Below, piece by piece: positions 36,665 to 45,193 of a stretch of DNA of 56,521 nt. Within the stretch, counting starts at the first letter, position 1, and every line of letters begins with the position of its first letter. Under the pieces are notes generated by a model, which did no database searches, was not told the DNA's origin, and saw only the letters and a program-made list of their open reading frames with translations. The stretch is from Lachnospiraceae bacterium (lineage in GTDB: Bacteria > Bacillota > Clostridia > Lachnospirales > Lachnospiraceae): positions 1 through 56,521 of the forward strand of contig JAFSBX010000026.1 in the NCBI GenBank assembly GCA_017437065.1, read 5' to 3'. Both the position numbers and the translations under genes were made by a program.

Positions 36665-38503
36665 ATGAGTACAATATTAATCTTGAGTGAAAAACCAATT
36701 CTATTAAATAAAGTTAAAGGTGATATAATTCTATTAGCAACGAAATCAAGCTATCTGTTTTCCAATATTTCTGATGAGAGAGTTAAAATTCTTTCTCTTG
36801 AGCATGAAACAATAACGCCATCGGAGAAAACGTGGAAACTTCTTGATGAAATTAATAATTTAATAAAAAAAATTATTGGAAGAGAGCGGTCTTGGGTATA
36901 TGAGGCTGGTTATCATATTGAGGGGAGTGGTCTTGCGCAAAATTGTTCGGATATTCTCAGTGGAGTGGAAATTATAGAACAGTTTTTTGAACAATATGAT
37001 ATTAATAAAGTAATTCTTTATCCAACAGCTGAGAATCTAATTGAATGTATGTTATTAGAGGAGGAATTATCGCATAGAAAAAATATTAAGTTACAACGTC
37101 ATTATGAGGGGATAAAGAATTATTTGTTTAATCATAATTATGGGATTGTTTATCTACTGAAGTGTGTCTATGCTTATTTAAATATAAAGAAGAGATTTTG
37201 GAAATTATGGAAAAAAGCCAAGCGAGATGTAGATAAAAAGCAGGAAAATTATCAGTTAGGAATGCTTCATGCATCAAATTCAAAAAAGAGTATTAGTTGG
37301 AAAAGTTCTATTTTATATGGATTAAAGGAAGAATTAAAAACATATAAATTACTTTGTCTGAATGCGAGAGAAGCAGAAGAATATTTTAAGAAAAATGGTA
37401 TTGCAACAGACAATATGGAGGAATGGCTAACTAAGGAAACAGTTTACAAGAAGACAAGAGAGTATGGAAAATTTGTAAAAAAATTATTGAGAGCTAAAAA
37501 AAAGGATTTTAAGTCTTGCTATATAAATATGAATATTACACAAACAGTAAGATATTTTATCATTATGCATTTCTTATGGAATGTACCAAGAAACATAGAG
37601 ATTGATAGTATTTGTTATGACTATTTTAAGAAAAATTATTATGCTGTAATTAATAGTCATGGAGATTCTAATTTTATAGAAACACGTGCAACATACATGA
37701 ATACGAGGAATGCAGATACAAGATTGTTTAGGCAAGAGGGGTTAATGATTTTCAACGTTCCGAGATATGAATCATATTGTAATATGATAAGTATTCGTTT
37801 CTTCTGCAATGATTCAAAGAGATATGAAGAGTTAATGAGACAAGGGTGGAAGGGGAATGCATATTTTATTGGGGATATACAGTATATACCTAAATTTATG
37901 GAGCAATATAATGGATGCCAAAAGATAGAGAAAGCATTTAAGGAAATTTCAGTTTTATGGGCACCAAGTTATGTTGTAAGAGGCTATACAACATATAATA
38001 CGTTTCAAGAGAATAATGAGAAGATTTTAAGTTGTTTTAATGAAAATGGTTGGAAATTATATGTAAAATTTCATCCCAACCAACAGGAGAATCAAGTTAA
38101 GAAATATAAGAAACAATACGAAAATAGTAAGAATATTCAATTTGTTAATAAGGACGATTCCATATATGAATGGATAGAAAAAGCAGATATAATCATTACG
38201 GACAAGTCATTACTTGTTTTTGACGGTATAACGGCAGGAAAACCGGTAATGGTGTTATGCGGCCCGTTGCATTATTCATTGATGAGTATTCATGAAAAAG
38301 GAGTACAAATTTATCAAAGAATAGAAGAAATGATGGAAGAACTGAAAAGTATAGAAAATGATTGGGATTTCTTTTTGCAATGGAGAAAAGAGACAATAAA
38401 AAGACAAGATAATTATTTCAAAAGTTTTATAAAAGAAAGTGATGCGATAAAAGATATGGCAAATGCCTTAAAAATAGAACAGGATATATCTTTTAGAATG
38501 TAA
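36665..38503 (+). CDS. GT-B protein with TagF-like C-terminus (CDP-glycerol glycerophosphotransferase-like)
   Basis: About 612 residues. The N-terminal 400 residues were not recognised. The C-terminal part shows the pattern of the CDP-glycerol:poly(glycerophosphate) transferase family: SVLWAPSYVVRG, then YVKFHPNQQENQ with the conserved His-Pro, then IITDKSLLVFDGITAGKPVMV in place of the usual T/S-D-x-S-x3-F-D motif. It might transfer a phospho-polyol or a sugar phosphate to the glycan. No CDP-glycerol synthase (TagD-like) gene is seen here. The start is set at ATG 36665, which has GAAGG 7 bases upstream; an upstream TTG (36533) extends the frame through unrelated-looking sequence. Confidence 0.7.
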   Translation: MSTILILSEKPILLNKVKGDIILLATKSSYLFSNISDERVKILSLEHETITPSEKTWKLLDEINNLIKKIIGRERSWVYEAGYHIEGSGLAQNCSDILSGVEIIEQFFEQYDINKVILYPTAENLIECMLLEEELSHRKNIKLQRHYEGIKNYLFNHNYGIVYLLKCVYAYLNIKKRFWKLWKKAKRDVDKKQENYQLGMLHASNSKKSISWKSSILYGLKEELKTYKLLCLNAREAEEYFKKNGIATDNMEEWLTKETVYKKTREYGKFVKKLLRAKKKDFKSCYINMNITQTVRYFIIMHFLWNVPRNIEIDSICYDYFKKNYYAVINSHGDSNFIETRATYMNTRNADTRLFRQEGLMIFNVPRYESYCNMISIRFFCNDSKRYEELMRQGWKGNAYFIGDIQYIPKFMEQYNGCQKIEKAFKEISVLWAPSYVVRGYTTYNTFQENNEKILSCFNENGWKLYVKFHPNQQENQVKKYKKQYENSKNIQFVNKDDSIYEWIEKADIIITDKSLLVFDGITAGKPVMVLCGPLHYSLMSIHEKGVQIYQRIEEMMEELKSIENDWDFFLQWRKETIKRQDNYFKSFIKESDAIKDMANALKIEQDISFRM

Positions 38504-38665
38504 GTGTTTTAAAATTGTACTTGAATATGTTAAAATTAACAATGTGATTAATAATAATTGGTGAATGGTAATAAGAGATGTTTTTATGTGTGTTGACATA
38601 TGAAGGATGAATTTAGAGGAAAAAGAACTGTAAACAGAGCAGCAATAGATAAGAAGAGGAAAGCT

Positions 38666-39528
38666 ATGAAGCAGAAAAAAGCTCAAGATATCTTTTACAT
38701 TAATGAAAATAATGATTTGTTAAGTGAATATTTTGCAAAAGAAAACTATAAAGAAGTAATTGTAAATCCGGAGAAAAATTTATGTTATATTTTCTTTTCG
38801 GGAAATGGCTTATATTTTCCTAACACTGTGGAAGAATTTGAGAAAACAATTATAAAGAATAATCGGTTTGAATGGGAGAAGCTTGCAAATTCACCTTAAT
38901 TATTACAGAAAGCCGGAAAATATATTTTTTTGAGAGATCTTTATAAAAGTTGGTATATAGAATAAATACCAATATAGATTCTATAGATAAGCTCTATAAG
39001 TGGTTGAAAGAAAGAACAGAGGGGTATAGAATTATTACAGTGGGAAATTCAGCAGGTGGTTACATGGCAGCTTTAATGGGAAGCTTGCTGAAGGCAGAAA
39101 TGGTATTTGATTTTTCGGGACAGTTTTCTTTATATGCTACCAAAGATGTGTTGACTAAGTATGCATTGCTGAAAAAATATTCTGAAGATAAAGAACGTAA
39201 ATATTTTGATATTTGTGATTACATGAAGCATAATGAAAATGTTATGTATTTCTGGCCGGGAAAAAGTGAATCTGATATAGTGCAATATGAATTGGTAAAG
39301 GCAACAAAAATTTACAGTTTTAAATTTAAGGTGTGTATACATGGTCAATCTATGTATAGTGCCAATATTCCATATTTATTAGTACAAGATAAACAATATC
39401 TAGTAGATTTGTATAAGAATTATGAAGGGAAAGATATTGTTAAAGAAGAATTTTTTATTAGAACAAAAGGTGTAAAAGCTCTTGTTATGATGTATCTATT
39501 GATTTTAAAAAAGAAAATAATTAAATAA
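38666..39528 (+). pseudogene. broken copy of a serine-hydrolase-like gene
   Basis: This is a decayed duplicate of the intact gene at 42533. The frame stops at TAA 38897-38899, where the intact copy has CAA (Gln). About 75 bases later, after the shared GGTATATA, this copy has lost four bases, which shifts the frame; the rest reads from 38950 to 39528. The nucleophile-elbow sequence GNSAGG is still present in the downstream part. The ATG corresponding to the intact start is 38666; an upstream in-frame ATG (38600) exists only here. Confidence 0.9.
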
Positions 39529-39531
39529 AGA

Positions 39532-39609
39532 TGACGAGTTTCAACCATCTGGAGAAAAATATTAAAAAGTAGCATTGATATTAATAAGCCATAACTGCAA
39601 AGATAACAA
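39532..39609 (+). pseudogene. remnant of the start of a GT2 gene
   Basis: These bases align with 43425-43488, covering the ribosome site and first codons of the GT2 gene at 43444 (shared ATAACTGCAAAGATAACA-like end, shared CTGGAG upstream). The start codon has become ATT, and stop codons follow directly, so only a relic remains. After 39609 the similarity ends abruptly. Confidence 0.75.
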
Positions 39610-40007
39610 TCATCACTTTTGACCGCCGGATATTATAGATAATATGAATAGAGTGTTGTTGATTTAAGAACGATGATGAAATTGCTATAATGAAGAGTAA
39701 GAGAATCCTGCTTGGAATTTGGCTATTAGAAATTGTGCCTACGATAAGATGATTGAGTTTCTACATTTCTGAAAGTTTTTTATGTGAGATTTATCAACGA
39801 GTATTAGCGTAGACTTGATTGAAATAAACATTCAGAAGAAATGCTGTCAGTGACATTCGTAGATAAGTGATTTAGATACAGGTAATGTTAATACACATTT
39901 CACATTCAAGTAGTCAAAGTGGCAGGAAAATAATAAAAAGTCCACGGTATCTGTGTCTTGAAACGTGATATTCATTAAAAAGAAAGGAGATATAGTGTTT
40001 TTAATCT
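39610..40007. other. gene-free stretch with decayed coding sequence
   Basis: About 400 bases with no intact gene. One frame near 39700-39770 reads NPAWNLAIRNCAYDKMIEFL before a stop, which looks like part of a decayed protein, but the family was not recognised. A strong AAGGAGA ribosome site occurs at 39984-39990, just before GTG 39995, which opens only an 18-codon frame. No terminator or clear promoter was found. Confidence 0.5.
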
Positions 40008-41585
40008 TTGAAAACATTGTACAAGCTGAATATGATACAAGTTGGTTATGATAAAAAAAGATGGTTTTTTATGAAATGGTTTAATTATGTTTTTGCAATT
40101 CTATCTATTGTAGGATTTATGTTTACGCCTATGACAGGAGATTTGAAAGTTTTTTTTAGTGGTGCTAATCAGGCAAAGTTTATTAATAAAAATTTGCTGA
40201 TTGGGGCATATCAGGAATGGGAACTAAAAAGTGTTTTTGCACGTACGCTTACATACGCTATATATAAGTTGATTACTTTATTTGTTCCATTTAGTTCATA
40301 TGGGTTTGAGATTGCTGCAAATTTTATATACATTGTTTTGGTGATAATTGCGGTATGGTTGAGTGTACGATTGTTTTTTGGAAAAATAGATAGAGAAAGT
40401 ATGCTATGGAAAACCGCTTTGGTGTCTACATGTTTTTTTACCACACATTCATGGTGTCATATGCAAGTTGAAATGTCTTGTACTTTGTTGATTATGGTTG
40501 CTTTTTCTTTGTATGTGAATGTAATTAAAAATAAAGATATAGGAAAATGGAAGCTATTTATAGCAGGGGTATTAATCGGATCAACGTTTTTTTTTAAAAG
40601 TGTTTTAATTTTATTATCTGTTTCAGTAGTAGCTGCGGTTTGTATTTGGATTATATACAATGATTATAAATTTTCTTTAAAAAGACTGTTTATAGTCATT
40701 TCTGGAAGTGTCACAATACTTGTTGTAAATTTTCTAGTAATATTATTGATTAATCCATCTGAAATTCAAAATATGTTAGATGCAGCGGCTTTTCAAAAGA
40801 CAGTGTTTAGTACTACGGTTTCATTTGGAAATGTAGTGATGGGGTTTATATGTGAATTTTTGAAAAAAAGTTGTTTTACTCCTGTGGTAAGAATTGGTAT
40901 GTTGGCATTTGCTTGTAACTTTCTTATTTCGATTAGGTATAAAAAATGGAAACTGCTTTTATTGCATATTGTGTTGTGGCTGATGCCATCTTTGTTTGTG
41001 TTATTATCCAATAAGTATTTTGGCTATCATTTTGTTGTATTTATATTTCCAAGTATCATTGAAATAGCAGAAATGTTCTATAATAAGTCAAAAATCAAGC
41101 TTGCTATTGCTCATATAGGCATTGTGTATGGAGTAGTAACCTATCTTCTTTATATGTCGGTTTTTTCTGATAGTTTTAGAGGAAATGTAAGTATGACAAG
41201 AAAAGCATTTCAGAATAGGAATGAGGTTGTTAGCCAACTGAATATAGAAAAATCGGATATGTTTCTTTATCTTGATGATGGTAATGGTTCATATCTTGTT
41301 GGGAACGAATCTTATATTAAGTATTATTATCCGCTACCATTACAGCGATTAAATGAGGATTCTACATTAGAATGTTATACTTCAACGTTGGAAAAAGTGA
41401 TGAAATATGATGGAAAATATATTTCTGTATATGAAAAATGGTTTTTTAATGGAAAGAATGATAAGATAAAAGAAAAAATAGAAAAAGAATATGAATGGAT
41501 TGGAAGCTATGAAGTTTTTGTACCACCATATTCTTTTTACGGAGAATTTCCTACAAGAGTATATGATATATATATGAGAAAATAA
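40008..41585 (+). CDS. polytopic membrane protein, GT-C-like
   Basis: About 505-525 residues with ten or more hydrophobic segments and a soluble C-terminal part. An early FTPMTGDLKVFFSGANQAKF loop may hold the catalytic acid of a GT-C enzyme. The family was not identified. The start is unclear: TTG 40008 is 17 bases from AAGGAGA, and ATG 40071 (before KWFNYVFAILSIVGFMF) has no ribosome site. The best-placed start for that ribosome site is a GTG at 39995 in another frame that ends at 40051. A small upstream peptide with coupling or a 5' frameshift are both possible. It lies between the two hydrolase copies. Confidence 0.6.
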   Translation: MKTLYKLNMIQVGYDKKRWFFMKWFNYVFAILSIVGFMFTPMTGDLKVFFSGANQAKFINKNLLIGAYQEWELKSVFARTLTYAIYKLITLFVPFSSYGFEIAANFIYIVLVIIAVWLSVRLFFGKIDRESMLWKTALVSTCFFTTHSWCHMQVEMSCTLLIMVAFSLYVNVIKNKDIGKWKLFIAGVLIGSTFFFKSVLILLSVSVVAAVCIWIIYNDYKFSLKRLFIVISGSVTILVVNFLVILLINPSEIQNMLDAAAFQKTVFSTTVSFGNVVMGFICEFLKKSCFTPVVRIGMLAFACNFLISIRYKKWKLLLLHIVLWLMPSLFVLLSNKYFGYHFVVFIFPSIIEIAEMFYNKSKIKLAIAHIGIVYGVVTYLLYMSVFSDSFRGNVSMTRKAFQNRNEVVSQLNIEKSDMFLYLDDGNGSYLVGNESYIKYYYPLPLQRLNEDSTLECYTSTLEKVMKYDGKYISVYEKWFFNGKNDKIKEKIEKEYEWIGSYEVFVPPYSFYGEFPTRVYDIYMRK

Positions 41586-41660
41586 GTAAAGCATATTTTG
41601 AAGACATTTTGAGAAGATATGAAAATTAGTAGATTTTTGGTTTGAGAAAAGGAGAAAACA

Positions 41661-42371
41661 ATGGATAAATTATACATCGTAATACCCGCATATAACGAAG
41701 AAGCAAATATAGAGTCTGTAGCCAGAGAGTGGCACGGGGTAGTTGCAAAAATCAGTGAGAACTCAAGACTTGTAATTGTAGATGATGGTTCAAAAGACAG
41801 TACATATCAGATTTTGGTAAATCTGAAAGAAGATCTGCCGCAGTTAGAACCACTGACAAAGCCTAACGGAGGACATGGGGCTACACTTTTATATGGATAC
41901 CAGTATGCACTGGCTCAAGGAGCGGATTATATTTTTCAAACTGATTCTGATGGACAGACATTGCCTTCGGAATTTCCGTCGTTTTGGGAGAAAAGAGAGA
42001 GTTTAGATGTCATAATCGGTTATAGAAATCACAGACAGGACGGCTTTTCAAGGATTATTGTAACAAAGACGTTGAAACTGGTTTTAAGAATTATATTTGG
42101 GTTGAAAATAACGGATGCAAATACGCCATATAGATTGATGAAACGAGAAACATTGGAACAGTATATAGAGAAAGTACCAAAGGATTTTAATCTATCGAAT
42201 GTAATGTTGACAGTATTGTTTTTAGATAATAAAGAAAAAATGGAATTTATACCGATTACATTTCGCCCTAGGCAGGGTGGGATAAATTCTATTAACTTGA
42301 AAAAAATTACAAAAATTGGAATTCAGGCAGTGAAAGATTTTAGGGTTATTAAGAAAAATATGCGGAAATAA
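41661..42371 (+). CDS. GT2 polyprenyl-phosphate sugar synthase-like (DPM1-like)
   Basis: 236 residues, GT-A fold: LYIVIPAYNEEANIESV, then LVIVDDGSKDST, then NGGHGATLLYGYQYALAQGA, then the metal motif QTDSDGQTLPSEF, and near the end TFRPRQGGINSIN. This motif order is that of DPM1-like enzymes making polyprenyl-phosphate-linked sugars. No membrane anchor is present. It has an excellent ribosome site (AAGGAGAAAAC) before ATG 41661. The nearby membrane protein at 40008 is a plausible user of its product. Confidence 0.88.
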   Translation: MDKLYIVIPAYNEEANIESVAREWHGVVAKISENSRLVIVDDGSKDSTYQILVNLKEDLPQLEPLTKPNGGHGATLLYGYQYALAQGADYIFQTDSDGQTLPSEFPSFWEKRESLDVIIGYRNHRQDGFSRIIVTKTLKLVLRIIFGLKITDANTPYRLMKRETLEQYIEKVPKDFNLSNVMLTVLFLDNKEKMEFIPITFRPRQGGINSINLKKITKIGIQAVKDFRVIKKNMRK

Positions 42372-42532
42372 TCATACTGCAAAAACATGTGTGTTATATT
42401 TGTTAAAAAGGGAAGTGATTATACTACTACAGTTAAACTTTTTACAGGTGTATGCGTGGTGATATATGAAGGGTGGATTTAGGCTAAAAAAGAGCAACAA
42501 TCAAGGTAGTGATAAATAAGAAGAGGAAAGCT

Positions 42533-43405
42533 ATGAAGCAGAAAAAAAATCAAGATATCTTTAATATTGATGAAAATAATGATTTGCTAAGCGAATATTT
42601 TGCAAAAGAAAACTATAAAGAAGTACTTGTAAATCTGGAGAAAAATCTATGTTATATTTTCTTTTCGGGAAATGGCTTATATTTTCCTAACACTGTGGAA
42701 ACATTTAAGAAAACGATTATAAAGAATAATCGGTATGAATGGGAGAATATTGCGAATTCACCTCAATTATTACAGAAAGCCGGAAAATATATTTTCTTGA
42801 GAGATCTTTATAAAAGTTGGTATATAAAAGGAATAAATAATAGTGTAGATTCTATAGATAAGCTCTACGTGTGGTTGAAAGAAAGAACAGAGGGGTATAG
42901 AATTATTACAGTGGGAAATTCAGCAGGTGGTTATATGGCAGCTTTAATGGGAAGCTTGCTAAAGGCAGAAATGGTATTTGATTTTTCGGGACAATTTTCT
43001 TTATATGCTACCAAAGATGTATTGACCAAGTATGCATTGTTGAAAAAATACTCTGCAGATGAAGAACGGAGGAAATATTTTGATATTTGTGAATATTTGA
43101 AGCATAATGAAAGTATTATGTATTTTTGGCCGGGAAATAGTGAATTTGATATAACGCAATATGAGTTAGTAAAAGCAACGAAAATTTATAGTTTTAAATT
43201 TAAGGCGCGTATACATGGTCAATCTATGTATAGTGCTAATATTCCATATTTATTAGTACAAGATAAACAATATTTGGTGAATTTGTATAAGCATTATGAA
43301 GGGAAAGATATTGTTAAAGAAGAATTTTTTATTAGAACAAGAGGTGTAAAAGCTCTTGTTAAGATGTATCTATCAATTTTAAAAAAGAAGATAACTAAAA
43401 GTTAA
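42533..43405 (+). CDS. alpha/beta-hydrolase-like protein (possible esterase), intact copy
   Basis: About 290 residues. The GNSAGG nucleophile elbow, with Ser130, follows a hydrophobic strand (RIITVG), and a candidate catalytic His is His228 in RIHGQSMYSANIP. No signal peptide is seen, so the protein should be cytosolic. The family is not recognised; deacylation of a glycan precursor is one possibility, but that is a guess. The start is set at ATG 42533, behind AGAGGAAAG at suitable spacing, and not at the upstream GTG (42509). A decayed duplicate lies at 38666. Confidence 0.68.
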   Translation: MKQKKNQDIFNIDENNDLLSEYFAKENYKEVLVNLEKNLCYIFFSGNGLYFPNTVETFKKTIIKNNRYEWENIANSPQLLQKAGKYIFLRDLYKSWYIKGINNSVDSIDKLYVWLKERTEGYRIITVGNSAGGYMAALMGSLLKAEMVFDFSGQFSLYATKDVLTKYALLKKYSADEERRKYFDICEYLKHNESIMYFWPGNSEFDITQYELVKATKIYSFKFKARIHGQSMYSANIPYLLVQDKQYLVNLYKHYEGKDIVKEEFFIRTRGVKALVKMYLSILKKKITKS

Positions 43406-43443
43406 AAGACGGATAGCGAAGTTTCAAACACCTGGAGTAAAAC

Positions 43444-44208
43444 ATGAAAAAAGTATCATTAATATTAACAAGCTACAACTGCAAAGATAACATTCAGCGT
43501 ACATTGGAAAGCATCGAAAAGCAGGACTATCCCAATATTGAGGTAGTGATTGCTGACGGCCTTTCAACAGATGGAACGCTGGAAGTTATCAGGCAGTTTG
43601 AACAACAGACAAAGCATGCATGTAAATGGAAATCAGAAAAAGACAAAGGCATTTACGATGCAATGAATAAAGGATATGCGATAGCAACCGGAGATATTAT
43701 TGCCTTCTTTAATGATTTATTTCTCGTACCTAATGCAGTGTCATTAATGGTGAATGCAATAGAAAGTGGAGACTATGTCGGTGCTCATGCGGATTTAATT
43801 TATGCCACAGATGAAAAAGTAAAGCGTTTTTGGAAAATGGGGCAGGGTAAAATTCAAAGTGGCTGGATGCCGGGACATCCGACGCTGTATTTGAAACGGG
43901 AAGTATATGAGAAATATGGATTATATAATACAGCCTATAAATGTTCTGCGGACTATGATTTTATGGTTCGCATTCTAAAGGATGGAGCTGTAAAACTTGC
44001 ATATGTTCCAACAACAATTATCCGTATGTATTATGGTGGAACAAGTACGGCAGGTGCAGGAAGCTATGTGGTATCCCTTAAGGAAGCCCATCAGGCTTTG
44101 AAAGAAAACGGGATAAAAGCTACATGGTGGATTGATTTTAGAAGGACTTTGCGGTTAGTTGTGCAATTTTTACGAGCAGGTTCATATGAAGGGAATATAA
44201 ATGTGTAA
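43444..44208 (+). CDS. GT2 glycosyltransferase (WcaA-like)
   Basis: 254 residues with VSLILTSYNCKDNIQRTLES, VVIADGLSTDGT, SEKDKGIYDAMNKGYAIATG and the metal motif region IIAFFNDLFLVPNAV, in which the expected D-D pair has only one aspartate (N-D-L). The later WMPGHPTLYLKREVYEKYG is common in this group. It resembles the GT2 at 10910 and is less AT-rich than the preceding genes. GGAG lies about 9 bases upstream. It is followed at once by the truncated Rpn-type pseudogene. Confidence 0.87.
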   Translation: MKKVSLILTSYNCKDNIQRTLESIEKQDYPNIEVVIADGLSTDGTLEVIRQFEQQTKHACKWKSEKDKGIYDAMNKGYAIATGDIIAFFNDLFLVPNAVSLMVNAIESGDYVGAHADLIYATDEKVKRFWKMGQGKIQSGWMPGHPTLYLKREVYEKYGLYNTAYKCSADYDFMVRILKDGAVKLAYVPTTIIRMYYGGTSTAGAGSYVVSLKEAHQALKENGIKATWWIDFRRTLRLVVQFLRAGSYEGNINV

Positions 44209-44210
44209 AT

Positions 44211-45002
44211 ACACAAAGATTGCTGGAGTTGTATAATGCGCTTAACGGAAGTCACTATGAGAATCCGGACAGTCTTATTATCAATACGCTGGAAAATGCC
44301 GTGTATATGAAGATGAAAAATGACGTTTCGTTCATTATTGAGAGTAATATGTGCCTTTATAAACATCAGTCCAGTTATTGTCCTAATATGCCGTTACGTG
44401 GCTTTTTCTATTTTTCTGATTTGTACAAAAAGCTCCTAAAAGATATAGACTTAAGTGTAGGAAAGAGAATTAAAATCCCGGCACCGAACTATATTGTTTT
44501 TTACAATGGGAAAGAGCGGGATGAGGAAGAATTTACAGAAAAATGATCAGACTCATTTGAGGATGATAAAGAAGGATGCTTAGAACTTACTGTGCATACA
44601 ATAAACATAAATCGAGGACATAATGAGAGTCTGATAAAAAGGAGTCCTTCTTTGTATGGATATGCTTATTTTGTATCGTTAGTTCGAAGAAACATGGAGA
44701 GCATGGAGCTAGAAGAAGCCGTAGAGAGGGCTGTAGATGAATGTATTCGGGAAGATATATTGAAAGATTTTTTGCTGGAGCAGAAAGCGGAGGTAGTGGC
44801 GATGTCGATATATGAATACAATGAAGAATATGCAAAGAAGGCGAATTTTGAATCTGGTGAAGAAGCAGGTTTTGTTCGTGGACAAGAGCGTGTAAATAAA
44901 CTCATCCGCATACTTTCCGAGCAGAACCGGATAGGCGACATTACTCGTGCGGCGAACGATAAAGAGTATCAGGAAAGGTTATTTGAGGAGTTTGGGATAT
45001 AG
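44211..45002 (+). pseudogene. Rpn-type PD-(D/E)XK nuclease/putative transposase, broken
   Basis: Two open segments in the same frame (to 44543 and from 44547) are separated only by a TGA at 44544-44546. Joined, they match the Lachnospiraceae-rich Rpn family (recombination-promoting nuclease/putative transposase): RLLELYNALNGSHYENP, then INTLENAVYMKMKNDVSF and YKHQSSYCPNMPLR; then LTVHTININRGHNESL and AVERAVDECIREDIL. The N-terminus is lost, and the remnant begins inside or at the end of the GT2 gene. It is therefore dead twice over. Confidence 0.82.
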
Positions 45003-45065
45003 TAAGCGCCTTTTTAGTAGTGGCATATGCACCAGGCAATGAGGAAATAGATGTTTTGCCATTTG

Positions 45066-45094
45066 TTGATGTAATTTATGAAACATGCTACAAT
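45066..45094 (+). promoter_or_regulatory. extended -10 promoter for the ATPase/DUF4276 pair
   Basis: TTGATG (45066-45071) and TACAAT (45089-45094) are 17 bases apart, and TGC precedes the -10, giving an extended -10 box. It lies about 100 bases upstream of the ATPase start, in a 190-base gap after the Rpn relic, so this module is probably transcribed on its own. Confidence 0.72.
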
Positions 45095-45150
45095 GTTGAG
45101 GTAAATTTATTGTGTATATATTTCATGGAGAGACAAAAAAGAAAGGGAAT

Positions 45151-45178
45151 ATGGTGCTTTATTTTTTGAAAGCATCAT
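45151..45178. other. hairpin just upstream of the ATPase start codon
   Basis: ATGGTGCTTT and AAAGCATCAT pair over ten bases (one G-U) around an eight-base loop rich in T. The hairpin ends 15 bases before GTG 45194, so it lies in the 5' leader and could affect translation. The T-run is in the loop, not after the stem, so it is not a standard terminator. Confidence 0.6.
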
Positions 45179-45193
45179 ATATGGAATTGGTCG

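Larger units (their letters stand above)
38592..39609. repeat. segmental duplication, decayed copy (partner about 42458-43488)
   Basis: About 1 kb is repeated: the sequence upstream of the hydrolase-like gene (ATATGAAGG-GATTTAG), the hydrolase-like gene itself, and the first roughly 45 bases of the GT2 gene that follows the intact copy. Two genes (40008 and 41661) lie between the copies. The left copy carries the inactivating changes. Confidence 0.82.
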
